A stretch of DNA of 60,144 nucleotides, from contig CALUXR010000010.1 of the NCBI GenBank assembly GCA_944324795.1, positions 1 through 60,144 of the forward strand, given 5' to 3'. Both the position numbers and the translations under genes were made by a program. Shown here one piece after another: positions 19,453 to 26,972 of this stretch (positions are counted from its first letter, which is position 1; each line of letters begins with the position of its first letter). The notes under the pieces are model-generated. The model ran no database searches, was not told where the DNA came from, and saw nothing but the letters and a program-made list of their open reading frames with translations. This DNA comes from an uncultured Acholeplasmatales bacterium (lineage in GTDB: Bacteria > Bacillota_I > Bacilli_A > Acholeplasmatales > Anaeroplasmataceae).

Positions 19453-19497
19453 CTCTCCGGAGCGTTTAAAGGTTTAATCCTCGGCAAAGGAGGAAAA
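19453..19497 (+). promoter_or_regulatory. G/C-rich leader that can mask the ribosome site
   Basis: The leader contains the palindrome CTCCGGAG and then TCCTC (19478-19482), which can pair with GAGGA (19490-19494) across a 7-base loop and so cover the AAAGGAGG ribosome site. A related leader precedes the HTH gene at 26654. Translational control is inferred. Confidence 0.45.
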
Positions 19498-19500
19498 AAG

Positions 19501-19710
19501 ATGCAATATAATCTAGCCAAACTAGCAGGCTTAAATCTAAAAAAATTGCGTCTTAAATTAAATTATACGCAACAAGCATTAGCGAACAAACTTGATTTTG
19601 AAGAACGTACAATTAGGCGTTTTGAAAAAGAAGGTATTAATAGTTTAGCTACTTTAGAATATATAGCCGATAAACTAGGTGTGGATTTAGTAGCCACTTT
19701 CCTTATGTGA
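19501..19710 (+). CDS. Small XRE-like HTH DNA-binding protein
   Basis: This 69-residue protein consists of one helix-turn-helix domain: NYTQQALANKLDFEERTIRRFEK and then a C-terminal pair of helices. It is one of three related small HTH proteins in this window (others at 20338 and 26654), sharing the (E/P)RT(V/I)R then GI(N/D) pattern in and after the recognition helix. Each follows a membrane-protein gene. The start is ATG 19501 after AAAGGAGG; an upstream TTG frame only reads through the leader. The stop codon lies inside the terminator hairpin. Confidence 0.75.
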   Translation: MQYNLAKLAGLNLKKLRLKLNYTQQALANKLDFEERTIRRFEKEGINSLATLEYIADKLGVDLVATFLM

Positions 19711-19721
19711 AAGTGGTTTTT
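19694..19721 (+). terminator. Terminator overlapping the HTH gene end
   Basis: CCACTTTC and GAAAGTGG form a perfect 8-bp stem followed by five Ts. The last codons and the TGA stop of the HTH gene are inside the hairpin. It separates that gene from the tRNA 7 bases on. Confidence 0.85.
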
Positions 19722-19727
19722 ATAAAT

Positions 19728-19803
19728 GCTCTCGTAACTCAGGGGATAGAGTGCAACCCTCCGAAGGTTGAAGTCGAGCGTTCGAATCGCTTCGAGAGCG
19801 CCA
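19728..19803 (+). tRNA. tRNA-Arg (anticodon CCG)
   Basis: This is a complete 76-base cloverleaf. The acceptor stem is GCTCTCG/CGAGAGC and the D stem ACTC/GAGT. The anticodon stem is CAACC/GGTTG with loop CTCCGAA (anticodon CCG, reading CGG). The T arm has TTCGAAT. The discriminator is G and CCA is encoded. No second copy of its 3' end was noticed in the window, so there is no direct sign of tRNA-targeted integration here. Confidence 0.95.
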
Positions 19804-19819
19804 AAAAAGGAGATATAAG

Positions 19820-20233
19820 ATGTATTGTAGAAAATGTGGTCAAGAAATTAATGAAGGTACTAGATTTTGCCCTTATTGTGGGTGTAATTTAGATTTAAAC
19901 AACAACGATCAAAGTATGAATAAAGGCTTAGATACAGCAACTAGAATATTCTTTATTTTAGCGATGGCAGGTTCTGTTTTAAGCTCTTTAATGTGTTCTA
20001 TATTTATAATTATAGGCTTTATTGTACCAAGTTTAGCAGGAACAATGGTTGGAATTATGTTTATAATTTATACAGTTATTTGTTTAATTCCTTTATGTTG
20101 GTTAATTCCTATGTATAAATATTTTATTAAATGTAGAAGAGAAAACATACAAATTTCAATTGCTTTTAAAATATGTACCTTAATATTTGTTAATGTAATT
20201 GCTGGTATTTTAATATTGATCAGAGAAGAGTAG
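19820..20233 (+). CDS. Zinc-ribbon membrane protein
   Basis: This 137-residue protein begins with a zinc ribbon, MYCRKCGQEI followed by FCPYCG (C-x2-C, then C-x2-C). Two to three hydrophobic helices follow and the tail is short. Such small zinc-ribbon membrane proteins are frequent in Bacillota and mostly uncharacterised. It starts 16 bases after the tRNA with an AAAGGAGATATAAG ribosome site, so it may be read through from the tRNA promoter. A small HTH gene follows after a terminator. Confidence 0.7.
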   Translation: MYCRKCGQEINEGTRFCPYCGCNLDLNNNDQSMNKGLDTATRIFFILAMAGSVLSSLMCSIFIIIGFIVPSLAGTMVGIMFIIYTVICLIPLCWLIPMYKYFIKCRRENIQISIAFKICTLIFVNVIAGILILIREE

Positions 20234-20252
20234 TCTTAAAGACTACTTTTTC
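20229..20252 (+). terminator. Terminator after zinc-ribbon gene
   Basis: AGTAGTC and GACTACT pair, followed by a T-rich run. The stem begins at the stop codon of the gene. Confidence 0.8.
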
Positions 20253-20337
20253 TTTTCCTTTAGGACATTCACTGCCCTATTTTTTATTATAAAAATGGTT
20301 TACATTATTATTAATAAATTAAAGGTGTGGATGTCAG

Positions 20338-20550
20338 TTGAGTAGTGATTTAGCAAAGGTGGCAAGTCTAAATTTAAGGTTGATATTAGAAAATAGAAAA
20401 ATGACACAAGAAGAATTAGCTAATATTTTATCAGTAGATCCAAGAACAGTTAGGAGATATTTAAAAAACGGTATTGATAAGTTATCAACATTAGAACTTA
20501 TTGCTTATAATTTAGATATAGATGTTGTTAATGATTTATTAAAGAAATAA
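20338..20550 (+). CDS. Small XRE-like HTH DNA-binding protein
   Basis: This 70-residue single HTH domain contains MTQEELANILSVDPRTVRRYL followed by GIDKLSTLELIAYNLDIDVV. It is closely similar to the proteins at 19501 and 26654. It probably starts at a TTG, because the in-frame start region SSDLAKVASLNL matches its paralogue and the nearby ATG (20331) runs into a stop after four codons. AAAGGTGTGG lies upstream as ribosome site. Its position after a zinc-ribbon membrane protein repeats the membrane-protein-then-HTH arrangement. Confidence 0.7.
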   Translation: MSSDLAKVASLNLRLILENRKMTQEELANILSVDPRTVRRYLKNGIDKLSTLELIAYNLDIDVVNDLLKK

Positions 20551-20574
20551 TAGGACAGAATATGTCCTATTTTT
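20551..20574 (+). terminator. Terminator after small HTH gene
   Basis: AGGACA and TGTCCT form a stem with loop GAATA, followed by a T-run. Confidence 0.8.
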
Positions 20575-20589
20575 ATGATTTTAGCAGTA

Positions 20590-20647
20590 TTTTTACTCAA
20601 ATCATTTTTACTAAAATCGATTTGAGTAAAATTGACTTTAGTAAAAA
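20590..20647. repeat. Four-box repeat array over the ATPase promoter
   Basis: Two direct boxes TTTTTACTCAAATC (20590-20603) and TTTTTACTAAAATC (20605-20618) are followed by two inverted boxes GATTTGAGTAAAA (20619-20631) and GACTTTAGTAAAAA (20634-20647), with a 15-bp period within each pair. The last box overlaps the -35 element of the ATPase gene. Its position suggests cooperative binding by a repressor, perhaps the ATPase product or a partner; this is inferred. Confidence 0.8.
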
Positions 20648-20660
20648 TGTGTTATATAAT
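20632..20660 (+). promoter_or_regulatory. Promoter of ATPase/double-HEPN operon
   Basis: TTGACT (20632-20637), a 17-bp spacer and a perfect TATAAT (20655-20660). The -35 box and spacer are covered by one of the four repeat boxes. Confidence 0.8.
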
Positions 20661-20685
20661 TAATAAAAATGGGGGTGTATCTTGT

Positions 20686-22053
20686 ATGAACTTTTATGGT
20701 AGAGAAAATGAACTTAATATCATAAATGAGTTTTTATCATTAAAAAGCCAAGCAAATCTATTAATATATGGCAGAAGAAGAATAGGCAAGAGTTATTTAA
20801 TTAAAAAAAGTTTAGATGATAATGATTTAAAAATCATTTATTATCAATGCAAAGATGTTAATATGTATATTACTTTAGAAGAATTAAATAAATTATTAAT
20901 TGAAATTTTAGAAATAAAATATTTAAATTTTACAAATATTATTGACTTATTAGACTATGCTTTCAGTTTGAATGATATAGTTTTAGTTTTAGATGAATAT
21001 CCATATCTGATTAAGAGAATAGAAGGTATTGATTCAATAATTCAAGAAAAAATAGATAAATATAAACATAAAAGTAACATGAAATTTATTATTTCTGGTT
21101 CAGCAATTGATATAATGCGAGATTTAGTAGATTATTCTAATCCATTATATGGTCGCTTTGATACTATAATAAAGTTAGAAGAACAAAATTATATTGAATC
21201 TGGTTTATACTATAATAAGTATAGCAATGAAGATAAAGTTAAATTATATAGTATATTTGGTGGAGAGCCATATTTAAATCAATATATAGATGATATGTTA
21301 GATTTTAAAGAAAATGTTATAAAATTAGCAATTAAAGAAGGATCGGCGTTAGAGTCATTCATTAGTTCTAGTATTTTTAATGAATTAAATAAAATAAATT
21401 TAGCTAATGATGTTTTACTAGCAATTGCGTTAGGGAAACATAAAAACAAGGAAATTGCTGATATGTGTCGGAACGATTCTTCAAAAATTGATTATGTTTT
21501 AAATAGATTATTGTTTTTAGGTATTATTGAAAGAATAAATCCTATTAATGATTTAAGCAATAGAAAGAAAACCTTATATTATATAAAAAGTAATTCTATT
21601 AATTTTTATTATAGGTATATTTATAAAAATATAACTTATCGAAATAATATGCCAATTGATATCTTTTATAAAGAATATATTGAGCAAGATTTTTTAACGC
21701 AATATGTTCCTAAAGTATATGAAAAGATTAGTAGGAATTTTCTAGTGTTAGCTAGTAAAAAAGGAATAATTGAACCTATAAAACTAATTGGTACATATTG
21801 GTATGATGATATTAAAAACAAATCAAATGGGCAATTTGATGTTGTAACACTAGATAATAAGGGATATATATTTTATGAAGTTAAGTTTATTGACAAGCTG
21901 ATAGATGAGGCAATTTTAAATGAAGAAACATATGCTCTAAATAAATTAAACATTAATTATTATAAATTAGGATTTATATCAAAAAACGGTTCTACTTTAA
22001 ATAAAGAAATGTATAATTTATTTTCATTAGATGATTTATATAATATAGATTAA
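20686..22053 (+). CDS. AAA ATPase with DUF234-type C-terminal domain
   Basis: This 455-residue ATPase is of the archaeal-ATPase type. It has Walker A YGRRRIGKSY (about residues 26-35), Walker B LVLDEYPYL and a sensor-like FIISGSAIDIM. A helical/winged part follows, then a C-terminal nuclease-like segment with GQFDVV and FYEVKF (D then E-x-K). ATG 20686 is chosen because GGGGGTG lies 8-9 bases upstream. It is first in a probable five-gene operon: the double-HEPN gene begins 25 bases after its stop. Its promoter sits in a four-box repeat array. Relatives with DUF4143 ends are at 113-1462 and 38963-40324. Its biochemical role is unknown. Confidence 0.82.
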   Translation: MNFYGRENELNIINEFLSLKSQANLLIYGRRRIGKSYLIKKSLDDNDLKIIYYQCKDVNMYITLEELNKLLIEILEIKYLNFTNIIDLLDYAFSLNDIVLVLDEYPYLIKRIEGIDSIIQEKIDKYKHKSNMKFIISGSAIDIMRDLVDYSNPLYGRFDTIIKLEEQNYIESGLYYNKYSNEDKVKLYSIFGGEPYLNQYIDDMLDFKENVIKLAIKEGSALESFISSSIFNELNKINLANDVLLAIALGKHKNKEIADMCRNDSSKIDYVLNRLLFLGIIERINPINDLSNRKKTLYYIKSNSINFYYRYIYKNITYRNNMPIDIFYKEYIEQDFLTQYVPKVYEKISRNFLVLASKKGIIEPIKLIGTYWYDDIKNKSNGQFDVVTLDNKGYIFYEVKFIDKLIDEAILNEETYALNKLNINYYKLGFISKNGSTLNKEMYNLFSLDDLYNID

Positions 22054-22078
22054 GATAAATTATTATGTGGGGATGAAT

Positions 22079-23743
22079 ATGGAAAAAAGTGAAATATATT
22101 TATTTTTAAATTCAAAAGTTAAAGATGTTTATTGTGCTAAAATAGATAATGAAATTATCAATTTTAAAAGCTACATTCTTTCAGTAATGATTGATATAGA
22201 ACGAACTATAAGGGGAACATTTAATTGTGATTTAATTTTAAAAAATGCCAAATTTGACTTATTTAGTCAAATGTTTCCTAATGCTTGTAATATGTTTAAT
22301 ATTAATACAGATGCTGATTTAATTAACATTGGCAAATTATTAGATTGGATTAGAAACATTAATGCTCACGTATTTTTATCAAAAAATGATATTAGATTTT
22401 TTGAATATGATTTTTCATTTTTAAAAGGGTGTTACAAATTTGATAATGATATTTTCTATGTGAAAAATAAAGATATTACTATAGCAGGATTAATATTTAT
22501 TGTTTTGAACTTTATACGTAGAGAATCCATTGAAATGTTAACTAAGAAGCATTATTTGTTTGGTATAATTTCTTGTGGTAAATTTATTGTTGATTTTTCG
22601 GATCAATTTGTTGAAAAAGTAAGCAAGGTTAATTTAACCATCCCAATTCGCCAAATTGTTGGAATAGATCTTGCTACTGCAATCTTAGGTGAATATAAGA
22701 ACAGTGATGATGAAAACTTTAGCATATCGTTTGGTTCGCCTAATCACCCTATTTATTTTGTTAACGGAACTATTAGTAGTGACTCTGTTTATATTCAAAA
22801 AAACAGCTTAACTAAAACATATTATAAAGAAAACTTTACTTTAAAAATTATTGACATAAATAATTTTATAGAATTATCTAATGAGTTACCACCACTTTGT
22901 TTGGTAGATTATTGCTATAGTGTTGGTATAAATGTATTTGATGAAAATGCCCATTTAAAAATCTTAGAAAAATTGGATCTTTTAAAAAAACTTAATTATC
23001 CTAAATTTTATATAGATAAAAACTTGTTTATATTGACGTTATCTAATGAAATTGCTGATTTTAGAAAATTATCATCATTGCTTAGTAACAATATTTGTAC
23101 TATTTTAATAGTTTTAGAAAATTATATTTATAGATATAATCATATTAATAGAAAGAATAATTATTCAAGTTTAAATGAAGGTTTAGAATATCTTAATTTA
23201 CCAGATAAATTATTTAAAGACATTATTATTTTAAGAAACTTTGCGTTTCACGGTTATTTATTAGGCGAAAGTAATTATGATATGGTAAAAAGTAGAACGT
23301 TAACTGTTGATTTTATAGTTTCAACTTTATTTTATTTGAAAAATGCCTTGTCAAAAAACAATAATGTGTTAGCTAGCAAAATTAGTAAGTTAATTTCTAA
23401 TAGAATAGTAGATAAATATATAAGACTTGCATATAACAAGATTATAGAAGCAAGTGAAGAAGAAATTAAACAATTTCCAAATTATAATAAGGTATTAATG
23501 GCTAAAAAGAATAGTTTTGTAGAACATCTTTATTTAGATATAAATACATTTAAGCCATTATTAGATGGAAACAATGAACATTTGATTAATAGGATTATTT
23601 TCAATGACGGGAATTGTGATTTTTATTTTTATGATAAGTCTTTTTCAGAAACTAAAATAGAAGAGTTTGCAGATAAGTATGCTTACAAAATTACAAAAGT
23701 AGAAAGAAATGTATTCATTAATAGCTATTATTTTAAAGTGTAA
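22079..23743 (+). CDS. Putative double-HEPN RNase-like protein
   Basis: This 554-residue protein is not recognised by family. It carries two RNxxxH motifs, the active-site signature of HEPN ribonucleases: RNINAH at 92-97 and RNFAFH at 386-391. Each is preceded by a long helix pair as expected for HEPN domains. The spacing of about 290 residues suggests an intramolecular HEPN pair, as in Cas13-type or other double-HEPN RNases. A middle region (about 195-300) looks beta-rich and a C-terminal part (about 480-554) has further strands. ATG 22079 follows a GGGGATG ribosome site. It lies between an ATPase gene and a DUF4238 gene. RNase function is inferred from motif and context. Confidence 0.6.
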   Translation: MEKSEIYLFLNSKVKDVYCAKIDNEIINFKSYILSVMIDIERTIRGTFNCDLILKNAKFDLFSQMFPNACNMFNINTDADLINIGKLLDWIRNINAHVFLSKNDIRFFEYDFSFLKGCYKFDNDIFYVKNKDITIAGLIFIVLNFIRRESIEMLTKKHYLFGIISCGKFIVDFSDQFVEKVSKVNLTIPIRQIVGIDLATAILGEYKNSDDENFSISFGSPNHPIYFVNGTISSDSVYIQKNSLTKTYYKENFTLKIIDINNFIELSNELPPLCLVDYCYSVGINVFDENAHLKILEKLDLLKKLNYPKFYIDKNLFILTLSNEIADFRKLSSLLSNNICTILIVLENYIYRYNHINRKNNYSSLNEGLEYLNLPDKLFKDIIILRNFAFHGYLLGESNYDMVKSRTLTVDFIVSTLFYLKNALSKNNNVLASKISKLISNRIVDKYIRLAYNKIIEASEEEIKQFPNYNKVLMAKKNSFVEHLYLDINTFKPLLDGNNEHLINRIIFNDGNCDFYFYDKSFSETKIEEFADKYAYKITKVERNVFINSYYFKV

Positions 23744-23812
23744 GTGTGATTTTATGATTTTTTACAACAAGTAATATGCTAAAACTATTTAATTAGATAT
23801 GGAGGTATTAAT

Positions 23813-24997
23813 TTGGCTTATTCACATTATGTACCAAAATTCATATTAAAAAATTTTGGTAACAAAATATCTACTTATAACATCAAAGATAATATTTTAC
23901 CTAGAGATATTAAAATTGAAAGAGTATTTGGAGAAGAAAATTTTTATTCTTCAGATATTGAAAAGAAATTAACTTCAAAAATAGAAAGCCAATTTGCAAA
24001 TGTATTTAATAATAAAATTGTTAATACTGAAAATAAAGTTATTTTAACTAGAAAAGAATTAAAACTTATAAAAAAGTTCTTATTAGTATCTATTATAAGA
24101 AGTTTAGGTAGCGAAGAATTTATGCTTAAAGAGAAAAATTTTTATAGTGAATTAACATATAGAATAAGAAAAATATATAAAGATAAAGGCTATTCTGATG
24201 CTAATATAGAGAAAATAATAAAACAAGAAATACCATTTGTAGAAAAGCAACTAGCTAATGAATCAATTCATGATTATTGGTTAAGAACTTTGGAAGTAAT
24301 ATTAGAATCTGATGGTACTCCAAACTCTATTATGCAAAATGAAAATAAAACTTACCCAGCTTTTAGATGGGCATGTGTTGTAAATGCTGCTTATATCGGT
24401 TTTTGGGATGCTCCGAAAGGGCAAGAATTTATTATTACTGACATAGGTATGACAAGTGAAAATGAACTTGGTTGGGATGGTATTTATAGCCATAATCATA
24501 AAAAACTAGATTTTGTATTAAATTTATTAAATCAAGACAATACTGAAGAGCAAAAGCAGTATTTATACGGATTTGCCAATAATTTGACATATTTTCACGA
24601 AAATTTTCAAATGTTTTCAATATCTAAAAACAGAATGATAGTTCTAATAAGTCCATTTTTTAAGTTCTTAAAAGTTAATAATTTTAAGTATGATATTTCA
24701 AATATAACAAATATTCCAGATTGGCGATTGTTCAACCCTAATGAATGCATATATAGAAAACAAGGGGAATATTTAGATGATGATGTTTTTGAATATCAAA
24801 TCACTACACTAACAAATGACGAAATACTATATTGCAATTCATTATTTTTAGATAGAATTAATACTTCATTTGGTTTCTCAAATATAGATGTAATAAAAGA
24901 TTCTTTATTTATGTATTATAAGTTAACTTTTAATGGTTTAACAGCTGGGGTAAACTATGATGAATTAATGAAAATAATTTTAAATGGTGATAAGTAA
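23813..24997 (+). CDS. DUF4238 family protein
   Basis: This 394-residue protein begins with HYVPKFILKNF, the hallmark N-terminus of DUF4238 (HYVPQFYLRNF-like). Members are about this length, occur patchily and are often found beside defence genes. The biochemical function is not established. The middle has a conserved-looking hydrophobic/aromatic stretch (WACVVNAAYIGFWDAP) and the rest is mixed. It starts at TTG 23813, well supported by GGAGG 7 bases upstream. Its stop overlaps the start of the next gene (TAATG), giving coupled translation. Confidence 0.8.
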   Translation: MAYSHYVPKFILKNFGNKISTYNIKDNILPRDIKIERVFGEENFYSSDIEKKLTSKIESQFANVFNNKIVNTENKVILTRKELKLIKKFLLVSIIRSLGSEEFMLKEKNFYSELTYRIRKIYKDKGYSDANIEKIIKQEIPFVEKQLANESIHDYWLRTLEVILESDGTPNSIMQNENKTYPAFRWACVVNAAYIGFWDAPKGQEFIITDIGMTSENELGWDGIYSHNHKKLDFVLNLLNQDNTEEQKQYLYGFANNLTYFHENFQMFSISKNRMIVLISPFFKFLKVNNFKYDISNITNIPDWRLFNPNECIYRKQGEYLDDDVFEYQITTLTNDEILYCNSLFLDRINTSFGFSNIDVIKDSLFMYYKLTFNGLTAGVNYDELMKIILNGDK

Positions 24998-25815
24998 TGA
25001 AAGATTTTGTTATTAATGAAACTATTAATTCAAGGTTTTTAACAATGGAAACTAATATTAAATCTAAAAGTAATTCTTACTATGACTCATTTCTTGATTT
25101 ACTAGAAGGGACAATTAAACATATTCTTTATGAAATGAATATAGATTATGATGAGTCAAGAACTTGTGGATATATTGTTCGTGATAAAAATATTGAAACA
25201 AATTTAAAAGCTAAATTGAAAATAGATGAGTATACATACGATAAGCTCAAAGATTATATAAAAAAATGTAATGATCATAAACATAAAAAAGAGAAAACCT
25301 TGAATATACAAAGCATAATCAATCAATTGAAAATATATTTTAATTTAGTTAATTATTATTTGTCTTATATAGAAAAAGAAAAAATGGATTTTGACGCTAA
25401 TTATTTTAATGATATTTTTGGGGAAAGCGAACGTGCTCATAAAGCATTAAAAATTGAAATCACAAGATTAACAGAAGAACTAAAAGAATCATATGAACAA
25501 CGTAAACTTAGTGAGGCTGATTTGGCAAGATACGCTTTAATTATAGAAAATAAGGATTTCAAATTACAAACATTGGACTTAGAAAATGAAAGTTTAAAAA
25601 AACAAATCGATATCTTAAAAGATATTAAATTAAATTCTATGGAAAATAAATTAAATAAAACTTTAAATATGTTGGTAAATATGAAAGAATATTTAATTGA
25701 AAGTAGGGTGGCAACTAGAATTGTCGCTAAAATGATTAACGGTAAAGATTTGACAGACGATATTATTAAAGAAGAAAAGGAAAGAATAGAAGGGCTAATT
25801 AGTAATGGCAAATAA
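24997..25815 (+). CDS. Coiled-coil protein with K-x-N-x-H-K-H domain
   Basis: This 272-residue protein has an N-terminal helical domain (about 25-130) with SYYDSFLDLLEGTIKHI and KCNDHKH at residues 90-96. These match positions 28-47 and 86-92 of the fused membrane protein at 18351. A coiled coil spans roughly 145-225 and a charged tail follows. It overlaps the next gene, a four-helix membrane protein, by 11 bases, so the two probably act together. The domain has helical features of HEPN-like folds but lacks the arginine. Function is unknown. Confidence 0.65.
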   Translation: MKDFVINETINSRFLTMETNIKSKSNSYYDSFLDLLEGTIKHILYEMNIDYDESRTCGYIVRDKNIETNLKAKLKIDEYTYDKLKDYIKKCNDHKHKKEKTLNIQSIINQLKIYFNLVNYYLSYIEKEKMDFDANYFNDIFGESERAHKALKIEITRLTEELKESYEQRKLSEADLARYALIIENKDFKLQTLDLENESLKKQIDILKDIKLNSMENKLNKTLNMLVNMKEYLIESRVATRIVAKMINGKDLTDDIIKEEKERIEGLISNGK

Positions 25816-26557
25816 AGAAAAAAGCTTAATAGATTATTTAGAAAATATAGAATCTGCAATGATTAAAAGTGATGATAAAGATTCTAATGATGATACATAC
25901 TTACAACAACGTATTATAAATAATACAAAATTAAAATTAAATGAAATTAACCTCGATGATATAATTAATAATGGTACACTTTATTTAGTTGAACATGATT
26001 TAAGGCAATTTAATTTAAAAAAGAAGAAAAGGATTGCGTACTTAATATTGTTATTTATTTTATGCATTATAATTTTTTGTATTTCTTTTTCGTTTTTAAT
26101 GAAGTCAACAAATAAAATCCATGTCATTTATTTATGCCTAATTCTTGTTGTATTAATTTATTTAAGTATATTTATTTATAAAGAGGCAAAGCGTAATAAT
26201 GTTTTTAAAGCTCATTCAATTTGGAATTATAAAAATATTGAAAGTTATGTTTATGACGGCAAATTAAAAAATGAATCGCACATTTCTCTAATAAAATGGA
26301 TCAATATAATTATTTTTATTAGTTTTTTAATTATTTGTACTACAATATTTTGCATTGATATAATTGTTTTAAAAACAACAAGCTATTTTTCAGTTTTATT
26401 TTATATTGTATTTTTAGCATTTGATATGCTATATTTTATTATTTTTCAACTTGGAGTTTTTTCAAGTTATAAAAAATTTTGGGTTAATTATTTTTTTATA
26501 AGAAATAATTTTAAATTAAGTCATAATGACTGTGGTTGGCTCTTAGATGAAGTTTAA
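25805..26557 (+). CDS. Four-helix membrane protein
   Basis: This 250-residue protein has about 75 cytosolic residues, a KKKKR stretch, two membrane helices, a cytosolic loop (YKNIESYVYDGKLKN), two more helices and a short tail. The layout matches the C-terminal half of the protein at 18351, which has the same two-plus-two helices and a similar tail after them. Overlap with the upstream coiled-coil gene supports a shared complex. It is the last gene of the ATPase/double-HEPN operon. A membrane effector or anchor is possible, but nothing in the sequence settles this. Confidence 0.65.
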   Translation: MANKEKSLIDYLENIESAMIKSDDKDSNDDTYLQQRIINNTKLKLNEINLDDIINNGTLYLVEHDLRQFNLKKKKRIAYLILLFILCIIIFCISFSFLMKSTNKIHVIYLCLILVVLIYLSIFIYKEAKRNNVFKAHSIWNYKNIESYVYDGKLKNESHISLIKWINIIIFISFLIICTTIFCIDIIVLKTTSYFSVLFYIVFLAFDMLYFIIFQLGVFSSYKKFWVNYFFIRNNFKLSHNDCGWLLDEV

Positions 26558-26562
26558 CTAAC

Positions 26563-26591
26563 TTGTCTAAGGCTTTTTTTAGTGCTATAAT
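26563..26591 (+). promoter_or_regulatory. Promoter of third small HTH gene
   Basis: TTGTCT (26563-26568) and TATAAT (26586-26591) are 17 bp apart, just after the membrane-protein stop. The HTH gene is thus separately expressed. Confidence 0.7.
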
Positions 26592-26610
26592 TTCTATGTC
26601 ATATTGTTAC

Positions 26611-26646
26611 ATCTGGAGCATTCTGCACAAGCCTTCGCAAAGGAGG
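26611..26646 (+). promoter_or_regulatory. G/C-rich leader that can mask the ribosome site
   Basis: CCTT (26632-26635) can pair with AAGG (26640-26643) around a CGCA loop, covering part of the AAAGGAGG site. The segment shares CATCT, GGAGC and GCAAAGGAGG with the leader at 19453-19497. The similarity over otherwise diverged DNA suggests selected RNA structure. Confidence 0.45.
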
Positions 26647-26653
26647 TAAAAAT

Positions 26654-26881
26654 ATGACAAATAATAATGAATCTATTTTAACATTAAATAAAATAGGTCA
26701 AAATTTAAAAAAATTTATCAAAAACTCTAAATTTAAAACACAAGAAAATTTTGCTTATAATGGAATGTTTGTTGACGAAAGAACAGTCAGGTCATGGATT
26801 CGTAATGGTATAAATAAAATTGATGTTTTAATAGAGGTAGCTCAAGTTTTAGATAAAAATTTTATGGAGTTCTTTAATTAG
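26654..26881 (+). CDS. Small XRE-like HTH DNA-binding protein
   Basis: This 75-residue HTH protein contains FVDERTVRSWIRNGINKIDVL, like the proteins at 19501 and 20338 but with a longer N-terminus. It follows the membrane protein at 25805, as the 19501 gene follows the fused membrane protein at 18351. That suggests a conserved membrane-protein plus regulator unit. ATG 26654 is preceded by AAAGGAGG. Confidence 0.75.
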   Translation: MTNNNESILTLNKIGQNLKKFIKNSKFKTQENFAYNGMFVDERTVRSWIRNGINKIDVLIEVAQVLDKNFMEFFN

Positions 26882-26894
26882 AACTTCTTTTTTT
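26868..26894 (+). terminator. Terminator after small HTH gene
   Basis: AGTTCT and AGAACT pair across the stop codon region, followed by a run of Ts. Confidence 0.75.
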
Positions 26895-26972
26895 ATGCAA
26901 AAACAGGAAAGCTTTTGTCCTAATATTAATTTAAATATAGTTATATAATAAGGGTACAAATGAGGAGGAAAT

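Noticed and set aside
19728-19803. tRNA-Arg as an integration site of the island
   Set aside because: I looked for a second copy of its 3' end (TTCGAATCGCTTCGAGAGC) and saw none in the window.
19707-19892. Reading frame running across tRNA-Arg
   Set aside because: It overlaps a perfect tRNA and a terminator and encodes nothing recognisable.
25437-25859. Leftward frame opposite the coiled-coil gene
   Set aside because: Shadow of coiled-coil codons; the forward gene has start overlap and domain support.
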